A stretch of DNA of 64,000 bases from an uncultured Bacteroidia bacterium (GTDB taxonomy: Bacteria; Bacteroidota; Bacteroidia; Bacteroidales; Prolixibacteraceae), in the NCBI GenBank assembly GCA_903923905.1, contig CAIXZH010000115.1:1-64000 (forward strand), in the 5' to 3' direction. Below, piece by piece: positions 9,083-19,011 of this stretch. The first letter of the stretch is position 1, and each line of letters opens with the position of its first letter. Under the pieces are notes generated by a model that saw nothing but the letters and a program-made list of their open reading frames with translations, ran no database searches and had not been told where the DNA came from. The position numbers and the translations under genes were made by a program.

Positions 9083-10402
9083 TCAATTTAAAAATTCCTT
9101 TATTTTCACGTTGAGATTGCAGTTTAAAGAATCAATTCTCCTATATATATCTTTATAATTGGGATTAATTTTGATCGCCTTATTCCAGTCAATCATAGCT
9201 CCGGAAGTATCTTTACAGTAAAATCTGGCTAACCCGCGATGATAATAGGCATTTGCAAACAAAGGATTAATTTCGAGAGCTTTATCAAAGTCTGTGATAA
9301 CGCTTGCATAGTTATTAAAAAATTTATCTGATTCTCCATTTTCATTCCCGGCAAAATCAAGGTTTCCAGAAACTATTGGGTTGTTTTGCATTAAATATTT
9401 TATTGTTTCCCACCTATCCTGAAAGACCATTTTCACAAGACCTCTGCGATAATAAGCATTAAAATGTCTTGGATTAATTTTTATTGCTGTATCATAATCG
9501 GCAATTACACCCTCATAATCTTTAAATTGAAAATTTGTTTCAGAAACTCTTTTTACGGATTTCTCTGCATTTCTAACAATAACATCAGGATAATTAACCT
9601 TTTTGTCGGAATTAATACCCGAATCTTCCAAATTATTTTTAGCAAGTCCTCTGCAATAATAGGCATCTGCATATTCAGGATTTATACCGATTGCTTTATC
9701 AAAGTCAGCTATTGCTCCTCTGTAATCTTGAATCAGAATGTTGGTTAAATAGCCTTGAATCGCCAATTCTCCAGTAGAAGATGATTCAATTTTGTCCAAT
9801 TTTGTTAAGTCATTTTTCGTACTACACTGATTATATTGATAACTTTTAGCTAGTCCGCGAGTGTAATATGCTTCAGCAAATTCAGGATCTATTTCAATTG
9901 CTTTATCAAAATCAGCAATCCCCCCCCAATTTTCTTTGGAGAGATTCTCCAAATTGTGCGATTTGGAGTTATCTTGATTCCCGTTCATCGAGTTCACATC
10001 ATAAAATATTGAAATTTTAGAAGAAGATTGCGAATGATTATAAAGGCAGCTTCTTTCAACACCGCGGATAAAATAGGCTTTTGCGAAGTCTGGATTTAGC
10101 TCAATTGCTTTATCAAAATCGGTAATTGCCACTATAGAATGTTGATATTCAGAATGCAGTGGAACATCTGACTTCGAATAATCTGCCGTTTCAGATTGAT
10201 CTGTGACAGGAATTTTACTAAAATCCAAAGATACATTTTCACGATTGAGGAAATAATTTTTAATCATTCCTCTGCTTAAATAAGCCCATGCAAATCTTGG
10301 ATTCAATTCTATTTCCTTATCAAATAATAGAATTGCTTCTGCATATTCTTTTTTGATTATTTTCGAATTACCTTGTTTGAAATGGAGCTGAGCGATTTTC
10401 AT
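9083..10402 (-). CDS. Tetratricopeptide-repeat (TPR) protein
   Basis: The 439-residue product is almost entirely TPR units with the recurring pattern of FDKAIEINP-x-(F/Y)AxAYYxRGLA; six or seven copies can be read. Unusually long, low-similarity inserts rich in Asn, Ser and Asp (for example around FYDVNSMNGNQDN) separate neighbouring repeats. There is no signal peptide, so it is likely cytoplasmic. TPRs mediate protein-protein contacts; no partner is indicated by the neighbours. Confidence 0.85.
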   Translation of the reverse strand: MKIAQLHFKQGNSKIIKKEYAEAILLFDKEIELNPRFAWAYLSRGMIKNYFLNRENVSLDFSKIPVTDQSETADYSKSDVPLHSEYQHSIVAITDFDKAIELNPDFAKAYFIRGVERSCLYNHSQSSSKISIFYDVNSMNGNQDNSKSHNLENLSKENWGGIADFDKAIEIDPEFAEAYYTRGLAKSYQYNQCSTKNDLTKLDKIESSSTGELAIQGYLTNILIQDYRGAIADFDKAIGINPEYADAYYCRGLAKNNLEDSGINSDKKVNYPDVIVRNAEKSVKRVSETNFQFKDYEGVIADYDTAIKINPRHFNAYYRRGLVKMVFQDRWETIKYLMQNNPIVSGNLDFAGNENGESDKFFNNYASVITDFDKALEINPLFANAYYHRGLARFYCKDTSGAMIDWNKAIKINPNYKDIYRRIDSLNCNLNVKIKEFLN

Positions 10403-10886
10403 TTATTTGTAAAGACTATTTCTCGATGTTGTCAATTTAACCTACGGGTCTGCAATCATACATTACTCCGAATCTTTTGGATGAATTTATTGCTATAAAT
10501 AAATTTACGCACGATCAGTAAAATATTTACAGTAAAATATACTGTAAATATAGTCATTATATTTTTACATTATTCGCTTATCATATTATTGAGGAGGTTT
10601 TTTATATACAACATTATTACTAACCGATATTATGGACAATGATATTCGGAACAATCCCTGCCAATATTATGAGATTCACTTAGAGTATCAGTCAAAATTG
10701 GAAAGGAATATCTTCTTGAAGCCATATCGGAAGCTTGAACAAGAAATATAAATCGAAATTGATTTCAAATACTTTTTTGTTGCATTATAAAAAAGGGCAT
10801 CTAAGATAGTAGAAACGCCATTTTTTTGCAATTTTACCAAAACAAGATTAGAACTTCATTTCAAAATAAAAATTTTAAAATTTAAA
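10403..10886. other. 484-bp AT-rich intergenic region
   Basis: This separates two divergent genes. It holds one possible small ORF (10632-10751) and A/T-rich sequence that may carry divergent promoters, but I found no clean TAnnTTTG box. I see no RNA gene or repeat. Confidence 0.5.
10632..10751 (+). CDS. Possible small ORF, 39 residues
   Basis: ATG at 10632 opens 39 codons ending in TAA. The product (MDNDIRNNPCQYYEIHLEYQ and a charged C-terminal half) has no recognised motif. The nearest purine-rich ribosome-binding-like run (GAGGAGG) is too far upstream to help. It could equally be chance in an AT-rich spacer. Confidence 0.2.
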   Translation: MDNDIRNNPCQYYEIHLEYQSKLERNIFLKPYRKLEQEI

Positions 10887-12602
10887 ATGAAAAAACTCTC
10901 TTTTATCCTCATATTGAATGTTTTTATTGTTCCAAATTTTGCTGCTCCCCAAAAGTTCTCAGATTTTATGAGCGTGAGTTATCAGACTCGGGTCAACGGG
11001 AAAACAAGTACTGAAGATGCCGGAATCAAGGTCATTTGTTCCCCCTATACATCAAAATCATGGATTTCTAGGGACACAGCCAGATTACTTCCTACGATAG
11101 CTTCTGAAACCAGTTATATTGATTTTATTCAGAAAATGACCTTTCAGGTTGCAAGGTTCAGAAATGGGTCTATAATTCATACTTCTTCTCCATTCTCGGA
11201 ATATCCAATTCTGACCGAAACCAATGAAACTGCAGTTATTCTGGGATATAACTGTAAAAAGGTCAGAACTACGCTTCGTTCCAATGCAATTGATCTTTGG
11301 TACACTACAGAGACTGGAGTAAAGGGAACACCGGCAATGGCTTACGGTGTGCCCGAAGGATTGGTGCTAAAAATAGTTCGCAATGGTAATTTTGAATTGA
11401 TAGCTACAGAAGTAAAGCTTTTAAAGAAGATGGGTATGGAGCAAATTTTTCCGTTACAAATGGGTGTTAGCCTCGACTTACCTCAATACAGACACCGGAT
11501 AACCCAAAATCTGATAACTTCAGTACCCATCTTTTCGAATGAACAAATCAGTTTTGGAAATAAAATTGAAAACCCCGCTGATTCCGCCGATCAGAAAACT
11601 TTCAGGTACGCTTCAGGTACCATTTTACTTAAAAAAGTAAAATTACCTGTGGTACCTGAGGAAACACAGCTTTTTGCAGAGTTGTACCAGCATTCAAATG
11701 GGGATGCTTATGATCGTACCGGATCGGTTTTTATGATCCCGATGGATAAAGAAAGATCATTTTTGGATGGGATGAAAAATGGGATTGGAGCACTTCCATC
11801 CTTTATGGCTAAAAATGGGAAAACGTATCAGGGAGTAACCGCCTCGGAACATTTCTCCCCCCTAGTCGAGATGGTCCGTTTTTTTACCCCGTTTGGGATT
11901 GGTCAATTCAACGATAAAGTAACCGTTTATGGCCAACGTTGGGAAGACTCCACATATTATAAACAGGAAATTACAGAATTGCTCCCATTGCTTCAGGGAG
12001 AGAAATGGATCGGGGTTTTTATTGGGAATTACGACAAGGGAGGTCACCGCATAACCCTAACCCTAAAATATTATCCCGGCAGTAAAGAGATTTCACAAAA
12101 ACCCGTGAAAAAATATTGGAGTATGCCTCTGTTCAATACATTGAATGTTATGGAGATGGCAGGACAGGAATACGGAACGCTATTTGATAATGATTCCCTT
12201 TCAACCGAAATAAACATTCCAAAAGGAGTTAAGAATATCCGAATGCGTTATATTACAACCGGACATGGAGGATGGGATGAAGGAGATGAGTATAATCAAA
12301 AGGTGAATACGATACTCCTTGATGGTAAAGTTCTGTTTCAATTTACACCATGGCGTTGCGACTGCGGTACCTATAGAAAATTTAATCCGGCTTCGGGTAA
12401 TTTCTGGAACGGAGTCACTTCAAGCGATGGGAGCCGATCGGGATGGTGCCCTGGCACTGCCACAAATCCTGTATATTTTCCGATCTATTCCCTCTCTGCA
12501 GGAAACCATAAATTTTCTGTAACCATCCCAATCGGAAGTAATGAAGGAGGAAGTTTTAGTTCATGGAATGTTTCAGGTATTTTATTGGGAGAATATGAAT
12601 AG
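10887..12602 (+). CDS. Secreted PNGase F-like glycoamidase with an N-terminal GLPGLI-like domain
   Basis: The 571-residue protein has a signal peptide (about residues 1-20). Residues about 25-180 resemble the Bacteroidota GLPGLI family: ILGYNCKKVRTTLRSNAIDL, then an aromatic WYTTE and GVPEGLVLKI in place of GLPGLIL. Residues about 195-571 match PNGase F, which releases N-glycans from Asn: DAYDRTGSVFMIP, then the C-terminal TTGHGGWDEGDEYNQ, FTPWRCDCGTYR, RSGWCPGT and SSWNVSGILLG. From memory of the Elizabethkingia enzyme, D276 and E468 stand where the catalytic Asp60 and Glu206 do, but the position of Glu118 seems to be Asn. Deglycosylation of proteins outside the cell is likely. The domain fusion is unusual. 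It is not visibly in an operon with cobB (41-bp gap). Confidence 0.85.
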   Translation: MKKLSFILILNVFIVPNFAAPQKFSDFMSVSYQTRVNGKTSTEDAGIKVICSPYTSKSWISRDTARLLPTIASETSYIDFIQKMTFQVARFRNGSIIHTSSPFSEYPILTETNETAVILGYNCKKVRTTLRSNAIDLWYTTETGVKGTPAMAYGVPEGLVLKIVRNGNFELIATEVKLLKKMGMEQIFPLQMGVSLDLPQYRHRITQNLITSVPIFSNEQISFGNKIENPADSADQKTFRYASGTILLKKVKLPVVPEETQLFAELYQHSNGDAYDRTGSVFMIPMDKERSFLDGMKNGIGALPSFMAKNGKTYQGVTASEHFSPLVEMVRFFTPFGIGQFNDKVTVYGQRWEDSTYYKQEITELLPLLQGEKWIGVFIGNYDKGGHRITLTLKYYPGSKEISQKPVKKYWSMPLFNTLNVMEMAGQEYGTLFDNDSLSTEINIPKGVKNIRMRYITTGHGGWDEGDEYNQKVNTILLDGKVLFQFTPWRCDCGTYRKFNPASGNFWNGVTSSDGSRSGWCPGTATNPVYFPIYSLSAGNHKFSVTIPIGSNEGGSFSSWNVSGILLGEYE

Positions 12603-12643
12603 AATCTTCGTAATATATTGATAATTTTATTTTTATTCAAAGC

Positions 12644-13330
12644 ATGAAGCGACTAGTCATTTTATCGGGTGCGGGGATGTCTGCAGAGAGTGGAATTCGG
12701 ACTTTCAGGGATATGAATGGTCTTTGGGAGGAATATGATGTCATGGAGGTTGCGAGTATCGAAGCCTGGCACAAAAATCCTGAATTGTTGCTCCGTTTTT
12801 ATAACGATCGGAGGAAACAAATGATCAATAGCCAACCCAACAGGGGACATTTGTTGCTTGCCCAATTGGAGGAGTTTTATGACGTGCAAATAATCACTCA
12901 AAATGTGGATGATCTTCACGAAAGAGCGGGTTCATCCAAGGTTCTGCACCTTCATGGTGAACTGACAAAGGCCCGGAGCTCCAAATATCCATCCCTGGTA
13001 TACCAACTGGATAATCCTGAGATGAAAATGGGAGATCTTTGTGAAAAGGGGAGTCAGTTGAGGCCTCATATTGTATGGTTTGGGGAGGAGGTGCCGGAAA
13101 TGGATAAAGCAATCAAAATCACCCGATCCGCAGATATTTTGTGTGTGATTGGAACTTCGCTCAATGTCTATCCGGCTGCAGGATTAGTCAATTTTGCCCC
13201 GGCAGGCATTCCTGTCTTTCTGATTGATCCAAATCCTCCGGCACATTTACCCCGGCATATCCGGGTAATCTCTGAAAAAGCCGGCGCTGGAGTAGATATT
13301 CTATGTCAAAAGTTACAAGATGCTGTTTAA
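12644..13330 (+). CDS. cobB: NAD-dependent protein deacylase, sirtuin family
   Basis: The 228-residue protein has the sirtuin core: GAGMSAESGIRTFRD for NAD binding, TQNVDDLHERAG, the catalytic His in LHLHGEL, and GTSLNVYPAA. FYNDRR (Y53, R56) is the Tyr-x-x-Arg pair that marks SIRT5/CobB-type enzymes able to remove succinyl or malonyl groups. The four zinc cysteines of most sirtuins are absent; only one Cys lies in that region, so the small domain is probably zinc-free. The 3' end overlaps rnhB by 11 bp, implying co-transcription and coupled translation. Confidence 0.93.
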   Translation: MKRLVILSGAGMSAESGIRTFRDMNGLWEEYDVMEVASIEAWHKNPELLLRFYNDRRKQMINSQPNRGHLLLAQLEEFYDVQIITQNVDDLHERAGSSKVLHLHGELTKARSSKYPSLVYQLDNPEMKMGDLCEKGSQLRPHIVWFGEEVPEMDKAIKITRSADILCVIGTSLNVYPAAGLVNFAPAGIPVFLIDPNPPAHLPRHIRVISEKAGAGVDILCQKLQDAV

Positions 13331-13940
13331 TAATTTTAATGGGGGTTTAAATGAAGCGGGATGCGATGAGGCTGGCCGTGGCAGTCTGTCCGGACCTGTG
13401 TTTGCGGCAGCTGTAATTTTGCCCGAAGATTTCAGATCAGAACTGTTAAATGATTCCAAAAAACTTACCGAAAAGCAACGTTATCAGTTGCGTACGCTAA
13501 TCGAGAAGGAGGCAATTAGCTGGGCAGTAGCAAGCTGCGATAATGATGAAATTGATGAGGTTAATATTTTGAATGCGTCCATTTTGGCTATGCATCGTGC
13601 ATTGGATCAGCTTTCTACCCGTCCGGAATATCTTATTATAGATGGTAATCGTTTTAAACCGTATAAAAACATTACTTATACGACCATTATAAAGGGTGAT
13701 GGTAAGTACCTGTCCATCGCGGCAGCCTCTGTTCTGGCAAAAACTTACAGGGATGATTTTTTGATTGCCCTTCACGAACAATATCCTGAATATGGGTGGT
13801 GTCAGAATAAAGGTTATCCAACAGCATTTCATCGTGAGGCAATCATTAAATATGGAATTACACCTTTTCATCGGAACAGTTTTAAGTTTACCGGGCAACA
13901 GCTCTCCTTGAATTTTTCTATTAAATCATCGTTAGATTAA
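13320..13940 (+). CDS. rnhB: Ribonuclease HII
   Basis: The 206-residue protein starts with the family motif GCDEAGRGSLSGPVFAAAVI; Asp16 and Glu17 are the first metal ligands. LIIDGNRF and IIKGDGKYLSIAAASVLAK follow, then the C-terminal HxxSF-type segment (FHRNSFKFT). RNase HII cuts RNA-DNA hybrids and single ribonucleotides in DNA. Its start overlaps the end of cobB. Confidence 0.95.
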   Translation: MLFNNFNGGLNEAGCDEAGRGSLSGPVFAAAVILPEDFRSELLNDSKKLTEKQRYQLRTLIEKEAISWAVASCDNDEIDEVNILNASILAMHRALDQLSTRPEYLIIDGNRFKPYKNITYTTIIKGDGKYLSIAAASVLAKTYRDDFLIALHEQYPEYGWCQNKGYPTAFHREAIIKYGITPFHRNSFKFTGQQLSLNFSIKSSLD

Positions 13941-14067
13941 ATGGAATGAGGCTGTTTTTTAATAGTTGGAATATATTATTTACTTCTTAAGTTCAGAAAA
14001 TGAGCTTTTTAATAGTTAAAAATGCACTTTCAGAAGCATAAAAAGCAATCACAGATAAATATTTTAT

Positions 14068-14075
14068 TACTTTTG
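14068..14075 (+). promoter_or_regulatory. Bacteroidota -7 promoter box of spt
   Basis: TACTTTTG matches the TAnnTTTG consensus of the Bacteroidota primary sigma factor and ends 27 bases before the spt ATG. A clear -33 TTTG element was not found. Confidence 0.45.
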
Positions 14076-14087
14076 GACCAATTATAA

Positions 14088-15323
<1,236 letters not shown>

Positions 15324-15339
15324 TTAATTTATTGACCTG

Positions 15340-16149
15340 ATGGCAAAAGTTGTATTGATTACTGGTATTTCTTCTGGATTTGGGAAAGCCATTTCGGAAT
15401 TGCTTTCAACAAAAGAATATATTGTTTACGGTTTTAACCGGAAACAACGTGAAGATCTGAAGGGGATTATAAAAGTTCTCCAGGCTGATGTTACCGACCC
15501 TGGATCAGTTCAGGATGGAATTACAAAACTGGTTAATAGAGAAGGCCGCATCGATATTCTGATAAATAATGCCGGCATGGGTATTACAGGTTCTATTGAA
15601 GATTGCTCACACGAAGATATTCATCTTCAGATGAACACGAACTTTATGGGATATGTAAATATGATACAGGCTGTTCTCCCGACAATGCGTAAACAGGTGA
15701 GTGCAACCATCGTTAATATTAGTTCAATCGGGGGATTAATGGGATTGCCATATCAGGGTTTCTATGCTGCAAGTAAGTTTGCAGTTGAGGGATTAAGTGA
15801 ATCATTAAGGATGGAATTAATCCCATTTCATATAAAAGTAATTGTCATTCAACCTGGGGACTTCCTCACCAGTTTTACAGCTAACCGCAAACCGGTTCAA
15901 ATAGAGGGGACTGATAGTGTATATGAGGCGCAGTTTCAGAAGACATTATCGCTAATTGAGAAAGATGAACATGGGGGATTAAAACCGGAATACCTGGCCC
16001 GGAAACTTGCCAAAATCCTGGAGAAGAAGAATCCAGGTCATAACTATATCATTGCCACACTGGAACAAAAATTTGCTGTAGTGCTTAAACGGATTCTCCC
16101 GGGATCGTTATTCTCGTCGATCCTCTCCTCGCATTACGGGATTAAATAA
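15340..16149 (+). CDS. Short-chain dehydrogenase/reductase, candidate 3-ketosphinganine reductase
   Basis: The 269-residue classical SDR shows GISSGFG for NAD(P) binding, NNAGMG, a catalytic Ser in NISSIGG and the Tyr142-x-x-x-Lys146 pair (YAASK). The C-terminal region (about residues 240-265) is hydrophobic and may touch the membrane. It begins 16 bp after spt, so the two are one operon. Reduction of the SPT product is the natural proposal but rests on context; SDR sequence alone does not give the substrate. Confidence 0.85.
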   Translation: MAKVVLITGISSGFGKAISELLSTKEYIVYGFNRKQREDLKGIIKVLQADVTDPGSVQDGITKLVNREGRIDILINNAGMGITGSIEDCSHEDIHLQMNTNFMGYVNMIQAVLPTMRKQVSATIVNISSIGGLMGLPYQGFYAASKFAVEGLSESLRMELIPFHIKVIVIQPGDFLTSFTANRKPVQIEGTDSVYEAQFQKTLSLIEKDEHGGLKPEYLARKLAKILEKKNPGHNYIIATLEQKFAVVLKRILPGSLFSSILSSHYGIK

Positions 16150-16158
16150 AGAGATTAT

Positions 16159-16184
16159 CCTGACGGGTTTTGAAGCTTGTCAGG
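16159..16184. terminator. Weak hairpin between convergent genes
   Basis: CCTGAC (16159-16164) and GTCAGG (16179-16184) form a 6-bp stem between the stops of the SDR gene and pit. It has no strong T-run, so it is at best a weak terminator. Confidence 0.35.
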
Positions 16185-16200
16185 GCTTCCTTAAAGTCTT

Positions 16201-17244
16201 TTATCCTAACCCCAACAGTTTAAAAATCCAGTAAATAGCTGCTGCCAAAGCCATTGAAACGGGGATGGTCAAAATCCAGGCATAAAGTAAACTCCGTGTA
16301 ACACCCCAATGAACCGCTGAAACCCGTTTGGTTAAGCCAACACCCATAATGGCCCCCGTAATGGTATGTGTTGTACTTACAGGAATACCAAATGCTTCTG
16401 TTCCAAAAAGTAATATAGCACCGGCACTATCTGCTGCAACTCCTTCAAAAGGAGTTAGCTTGGTAATCTTAGAACCCATTGTCTTGATAATCCTCCATCC
16501 ACCCATCAGGGTCCCGGCCGAAATTGCAGTATAACAACTAATGACAATCCACATGGGGATATCATGAATTTTCCCGTCAATAAAATGAATATGTGCCCAA
16601 GATGGAATTGAAGCAGGATCGGCCGATTTGAAATAGACCAATAAAGAGGCTGAAATAATTCCCATTACTTTCTGGGCATCATTTCCACCATGTCCAAGAC
16701 TGAGTAAAGCGGATGAAAACAATTGACCCTTATTAAACCATCTTTTCAATCTGAAAGGGTTAAAACTCTTGAAAATCCATATCAGTGCAATCGAGATAAA
16801 ATAGGAGAGAAACATACCAATCATTGGAGCCAGAAAAATAAATGCCGCAATTTTTAATATTTTATCGGAATGAACAACACTCCAACCTGAATAGGCAATT
16901 GCAGCACCGGCAAATCCACCCACAAGGGTATGCGATGAGCTGGAAGGGATCCCAAGATACCAGGTGATCAGATTCCAGATAATTGCCGCAATGATTCCAG
17001 CCAAAATCACCTGAAGATTAATCATATCTGTATCAACAACTTTTGCAATTGTATCTACTATGTGCAACTCAAATATCCCATAGGCAGCAAAGTTGAAAAA
17101 TGCCGCCCAAATAACTGCCTGCAAAGGAGTCAATACTTTGGTAGACACAACGGTTGCAATTGAATTGGCAGCATCGTGAAATCCGTTGATTAAATCAAAT
17201 ATTAATGCCAGTACAACAATGGCGACTAACAGGGTAAAATTCAT
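16201..17244 (-). CDS. pit: Inorganic phosphate transporter, PiT family
   Basis: The 347-residue protein has about nine or ten membrane segments and the two PiT signature repeats: DLINGFHDAANSIATVVSTK near the N-terminus and FGIPVSTTHTITGAIMGVG near the C-terminus. GHGGNDAQKVMGII is also typical. PiT proteins carry metal-phosphate with H+ or Na+ across the inner membrane. The DUF47 partner lies 6 bp upstream in the same operon, a common pairing. Confidence 0.95.
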   Translation of the reverse strand: MNFTLLVAIVVLALIFDLINGFHDAANSIATVVSTKVLTPLQAVIWAAFFNFAAYGIFELHIVDTIAKVVDTDMINLQVILAGIIAAIIWNLITWYLGIPSSSSHTLVGGFAGAAIAYSGWSVVHSDKILKIAAFIFLAPMIGMFLSYFISIALIWIFKSFNPFRLKRWFNKGQLFSSALLSLGHGGNDAQKVMGIISASLLVYFKSADPASIPSWAHIHFIDGKIHDIPMWIVISCYTAISAGTLMGGWRIIKTMGSKITKLTPFEGVAADSAGAILLFGTEAFGIPVSTTHTITGAIMGVGLTKRVSAVHWGVTRSLLYAWILTIPVSMALAAAIYWIFKLLGLG

Positions 17245-17250
17245 AACTAA

Positions 17251-17898
17251 CTATGATATTTTAACGATTATTGATGAAAAGACATTGGCCACATCATCAC
17301 ATTTGTCAATCGCCTTTTCAAGAGAGGCGAGGATATCGCGTTTCTTAATCAGGTTTATAGCATTTGTTTCTATTTCGAAAAGATTTGAGAGGTACTCCTG
17401 ATACAGATAGTCAACTTCACTTTCATATGTACTGATTGTAGCACACGATTCGGCAAATTTCAGAAAATCGGAAGCATTCTTGACACTATGAAGAACCACC
17501 TGGATTTCCTTGTTTGCTGCATGTATGTAATCGGCTATTTTCCCAAATTCCACAGGAAAGGTAGGCAGTTTATAGAAATGAGTTCGGATGGCAGCCGTAT
17601 GGATATAGTCAACAACATCATCTATCGTCGAAATCAGCTGATGGATGTCCTCCCGGTCAAATGGGGTGATAAAGGTCCCATTCAATTCGATAAGTAACTG
17701 GTGTGTAATTACATCACCTGTATGTTCAGCCTCTTTGATCAGTTTAATATAAACTTCGCGCTCATTCAAATCATTTTCACCCATCAATTTAATCAGCAAA
17801 TCGGAGGCTACTACAAGATTGTCCGCTGCTTTAATAAACAATGGAAAAAATTTGCGGTCCTTGGGAACGAGAAATCCGAATATTTTGTCCAGATTCAT
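17251..17898 (-). CDS. DUF47 / PhoU-like accessory protein of the Pit transporter
   Basis: This 215-residue all-helical cytoplasmic protein begins FGFLVPKDRKFFPLFIKAAD, then a long EHTGDVITHQL segment and REDIHQLISTIDDVVDYIH, the standard DUF47 (Pit accessory) motifs. Its gene precedes pit by 6 bp, so the two are made together. DUF47 proteins are distant PhoU relatives thought to gate phosphate uptake. Confidence 0.92.
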   Translation of the reverse strand: MNLDKIFGFLVPKDRKFFPLFIKAADNLVVASDLLIKLMGENDLNEREVYIKLIKEAEHTGDVITHQLLIELNGTFITPFDREDIHQLISTIDDVVDYIHTAAIRTHFYKLPTFPVEFGKIADYIHAANKEIQVVLHSVKNASDFLKFAESCATISTYESEVDYLYQEYLSNLFEIETNAINLIKKRDILASLEKAIDKCDDVANVFSSIIVKIS

Positions 17899-18063
17899 AA
17901 TTTAATTGGTTTAAATAGTTTGAATTTAATTAGCGTGCTAATTTATAATTTTCTGTTGGAGGAATTGCTGATTTATCAATTGAAGTGACAGATTTTAATC
18001 AATTTCGTCATAATAAACAAAACAAATCTGTAATAGGCTGAAAATTAGGTGGCATTTTAGGGA

Positions 18064-18846
18064 TCAGGATTTCGTGTAGGATACAAAATCACGCGTTGCT
18101 TTAAGCAGGTTTACCGTTTGGAGAAGCAGGTGTTTTGTTTCTGACATTACTCCAAAATATAAAACCGAATTGCGGCTATTGGTCTCTTTTTTCTTGATTC
18201 TGCGGATCTGCCGCTTTTCCTGTTCACGCATCAGTTCAAGAATCTCTTTTCGCTTCTGAATCAATTCATCGATTTGCTCAAATCTCGACTCCTTGATAAT
18301 GTGGAGTGCAAAATTAAGAAAATCTGTAACCTGGTTACTAAATTCGGTCAACTCCCCATTCTGATCCTCAGCAAAAGGCTTGTGATTATTTGCAAGGTGT
18401 TCATGAAGCGGACGGATTACGTATTTTATCGAGTGGGCCATTTCACGTAAATAATCGACAATTTGCACATAATAATGGCCCGTCTCAATTGAATCGTGCT
18501 GAAGTTGCTGGATAATCCTGTAGGTATTGGCTTTTAGTCGTCTGGCCCGTTGATTGAACTCTTCAATCTCTGTCTCAATCTCTTCCAAAAGCTTCATGTT
18601 TTCCGAATGAAAACCTGAAATACCCAGATAGTAGGTTTTTGAAATCATAATGATAGCATTCGAAGAATCTTCAGTGGTCTTTACCAACACACTTTCAGCT
18701 TTAATTAATGGCTCAGAAAACTCTTCTGTCTCAGAAATACCTGGTTCACTTTTAGGCAAGTTCTTGCGATTGCGGGAAAAAATAAGAATTATCCTTGCAA
18801 CGATCATTCCCAAAATAAACCAAAAAAGAGGATAAAATCTTTCCAT
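18064..18846 (-). CDS. Membrane-anchored PhoU-like protein
   Basis: The 260-residue protein has one N-terminal membrane segment (about residues 5-22), a short linker, then a helical domain whose heart (TGHYYVQIVDYLREMAHSIK, then PLHEHLANNHKPF) matches the PhoU-like C-terminal part of Na/Pi cotransporters and some Bacteroidota PiT proteins. Here the domain is not fused to a transporter but tethered alone to the membrane. It lies between pit-DUF47 and a PhoR/PhoB-like pair and has its own TAnnTTTG box divergent from the kinase gene. A role in phosphate signalling or in gating Pit is inferred. Confidence 0.75.
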   Translation of the reverse strand: MERFYPLFWFILGMIVARIILIFSRNRKNLPKSEPGISETEEFSEPLIKAESVLVKTTEDSSNAIIMISKTYYLGISGFHSENMKLLEEIETEIEEFNQRARRLKANTYRIIQQLQHDSIETGHYYVQIVDYLREMAHSIKYVIRPLHEHLANNHKPFAEDQNGELTEFSNQVTDFLNFALHIIKESRFEQIDELIQKRKEILELMREQEKRQIRRIKKKETNSRNSVLYFGVMSETKHLLLQTVNLLKATRDFVSYTKS

Positions 18847-18874
18847 TAAAAAATATTAACTTTTTTGCAACCGA

Positions 18875-18882
18875 CAAATGTA
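18875..18882 (-). promoter_or_regulatory. -7 promoter box for the PhoU-like gene
   Basis: The minus strand reads TACATTTG (TAnnTTTG consensus), 28 bases before the ATG, with a TTG about 23 bases further upstream. Confidence 0.5.
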
Positions 18883-18975
18883 TTTCTGAGCGGGCACCTA
18901 TCGTGCAATTAGTGTATTAAATAAACGTTAATTAGTCAATTGAAATAAAGAATTGCAGGGAAGAGTAATAAAATC

Positions 18976-18983
18976 TAAATTTG
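18976..18983 (+). promoter_or_regulatory. -7 promoter box for the PhoR-like kinase
   Basis: TAAATTTG matches TAnnTTTG, 28 bases before the kinase ATG, with TTG about 20 bases upstream as a -33 element. Confidence 0.55.
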
Positions 18984-19011
18984 CAAACTCGAAATCTAAT
19001 AGTAATAGAAG

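Noticed and set aside
13497-13898. 133-residue antisense ORF inside rnhB
   Set aside because: Rich in Cys, Ile and Asn without family features; a shadow of rnhB.
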